Assembly (NCBI GenBank): GCA_019307665.1
Contig: JAFDJC010000242.1
Span: 1-5,105 of the forward strand
From: Deltaproteobacteria bacterium
GTDB lineage: Bacteria; Desulfobacterota; Desulfobacteria; Desulfobacterales; SURF-7
Length of the DNA stretch: 5,105 bases
Reading direction: 5' to 3'
Every line of letters begins with the position of its first letter. Within the stretch, counting starts at the first letter, position 1. Below the pieces are notes generated by a model. The model made no database searches. It saw nothing but the letters and a program-made list of their open reading frames with translations, and was not told where the DNA came from. Below, piece after piece: positions 4,498 to 5,105 of the stretch. The position numbers and the translations under genes were made by a program.

Positions 4498-5073
4498 ATG
4501 GGAAATTTAAAGGGAACTAGAACTGAAAAAAACATTTTGACCGCTTTTTGCGGGGAGTCACAGGCTCGGAATCGTTATACTTATTTTGCCAGCAAGGCGA
4601 AAAAAGAGGGATATGTGCAGATGGCCACGATATTTGAAGAAACAGCGAACCAGGAAAAAGAACATGCCAAGCGACTTTTTAAGCTGCTTGAAGGAGGAGA
4701 AGTTGAAATCACCGGAGCATTTCCTGCAGGCGTTATAGGAACTACTCTTGAAAATCTAAAGGCTGGTGCCGGAGGGGAACATTACGAACATACTGTAATG
4801 TATCCTGAATTTGCAAAAACAGCCCGCGAAGAAGGCTTTGATAGCATTGCTATGATTTTTGAGGCCATTGCTGTTGCCGAAAAACAACATGAAAAACGTT
4901 ATAATGACTTAAGTGCAAGTATAGAAGCAGGGACTGTATTTAAGAGGGGAGAAAAGGTCAAATGGCGCTGTATCAATTGTGGCTATGTACACGAAGGAGA
5001 AGAGGCGCTTGAAATGTGCCCGGCTTGTGCCCACCCCCAGGCCTATTACGAACTTTTGGGTGAAAACTACTAG
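4498..5073 (+). CDS. rbr: Rubrerythrin
   Basis: This 191-residue cytoplasmic protein reduces hydrogen peroxide to water, protecting anaerobes; electrons usually come through rubredoxin or a similar donor. The N-terminal ferritin-like four-helix domain (1-145) has all expected diiron ligands by my numbering: E20 in G-E-S-Q-A-R-N-R-Y, E53 and H56 in E-K-E-H, E94 and E97 in G-E-H-Y-E-H, and E128 and H131 in E-K-Q-H. The C-terminal rubredoxin-like domain (about 153-191) binds one iron through C158-I-N-C161-G and C174-P-A-C177. Length and sequence follow the Desulfovibrio vulgaris protein closely as I remember it. ATG 4498 has AAGGAG (4485-4490) seven bases upstream. It is preceded by 406 gene-free bases with promoter-like sites, so it is probably its own transcription unit. 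Only 32 bases follow the stop, with no visible terminator. Confidence 0.97.
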   Translation: MGNLKGTRTEKNILTAFCGESQARNRYTYFASKAKKEGYVQMATIFEETANQEKEHAKRLFKLLEGGEVEITGAFPAGVIGTTLENLKAGAGGEHYEHTVMYPEFAKTAREEGFDSIAMIFEAIAVAEKQHEKRYNDLSASIEAGTVFKRGEKVKWRCINCGYVHEGEEALEMCPACAHPQAYYELLGENY

Positions 5074-5105
5074 GTTTTTATTATACCAATAATATGCATC
5101 AAAGG

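Noticed and set aside
1..5105. CRISPR array, tRNA, rRNA, or known riboswitch
   Set aside because: No regularly spaced direct repeats, cloverleaf, rRNA stretch or riboswitch core was found on either strand by eye.

Overview
The window is AT-rich, by eye about 35-40% G+C, and looks like chromosome from an anaerobic Desulfobacterota (deltaproteobacterial) bacterium of the sulfate-reducer type. Four things point there: a UGA-encoded selenoprotein with a bacterial SECIS hairpin, a rubrerythrin very close to the Desulfovibrio protein as I remember it, a small protein resembling the DVU0772 family described from Desulfovibrio, and a near-consensus sigma-54 promoter. The genus cannot be fixed from sequence alone.

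Layout. Bases 1-15 hold only the first five codons (M-P-K-I-L) of a leftward gene with a strong Shine-Dalgarno. Bases 16-682 have no convincing gene. They carry a 10-bp perfect hairpin (196-217), a nested stem (233-269) and a 148-bp unit bounded by 19-bp perfect inverted repeats (510-657), with a candidate sigma-70 promoter in its right part. At 683-1351 lies a peroxiredoxin-like/thioredoxin-fold protein whose redox motif reads U-P-F-C. Its in-frame TGA (821-823) is followed at once by a strong hairpin, so the true gene starts 53 codons upstream of the longest stop-free ORF. Five bases after it starts an APH-fold phosphotransferase (1357-2310), probably in the same operon.

A 249-bp gap (2311-2559) holds a sigma-54 promoter and a partial palindrome. 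It is followed by the DVU0772-like small protein (2560-2919) and an exported MsrA-MsrB fusion (3003-4091), probably co-transcribed. A 406-bp gap (4092-4497) has several inverted repeats, including a perfect version of the same palindrome and a weaker sigma-54-like site. It leads into rubrerythrin (4498-5073). The last 32 bases contain nothing recognisable.

How the genes fit together. Apart from the phosphotransferase and the small unknown protein, the genes handle oxidative damage in an anaerobe: a selenocysteine thiol oxidoreductase or peroxidase, a methionine sulfoxide reductase for exported proteins, and a cytoplasmic peroxide-reducing diiron protein. The shared palindrome and the sigma-54-like sites suggest that the msrAB unit and rubrerythrin may be co-regulated; that is inference. 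The most notable result is the selenoprotein, which a standard gene caller would truncate or call a pseudogene.
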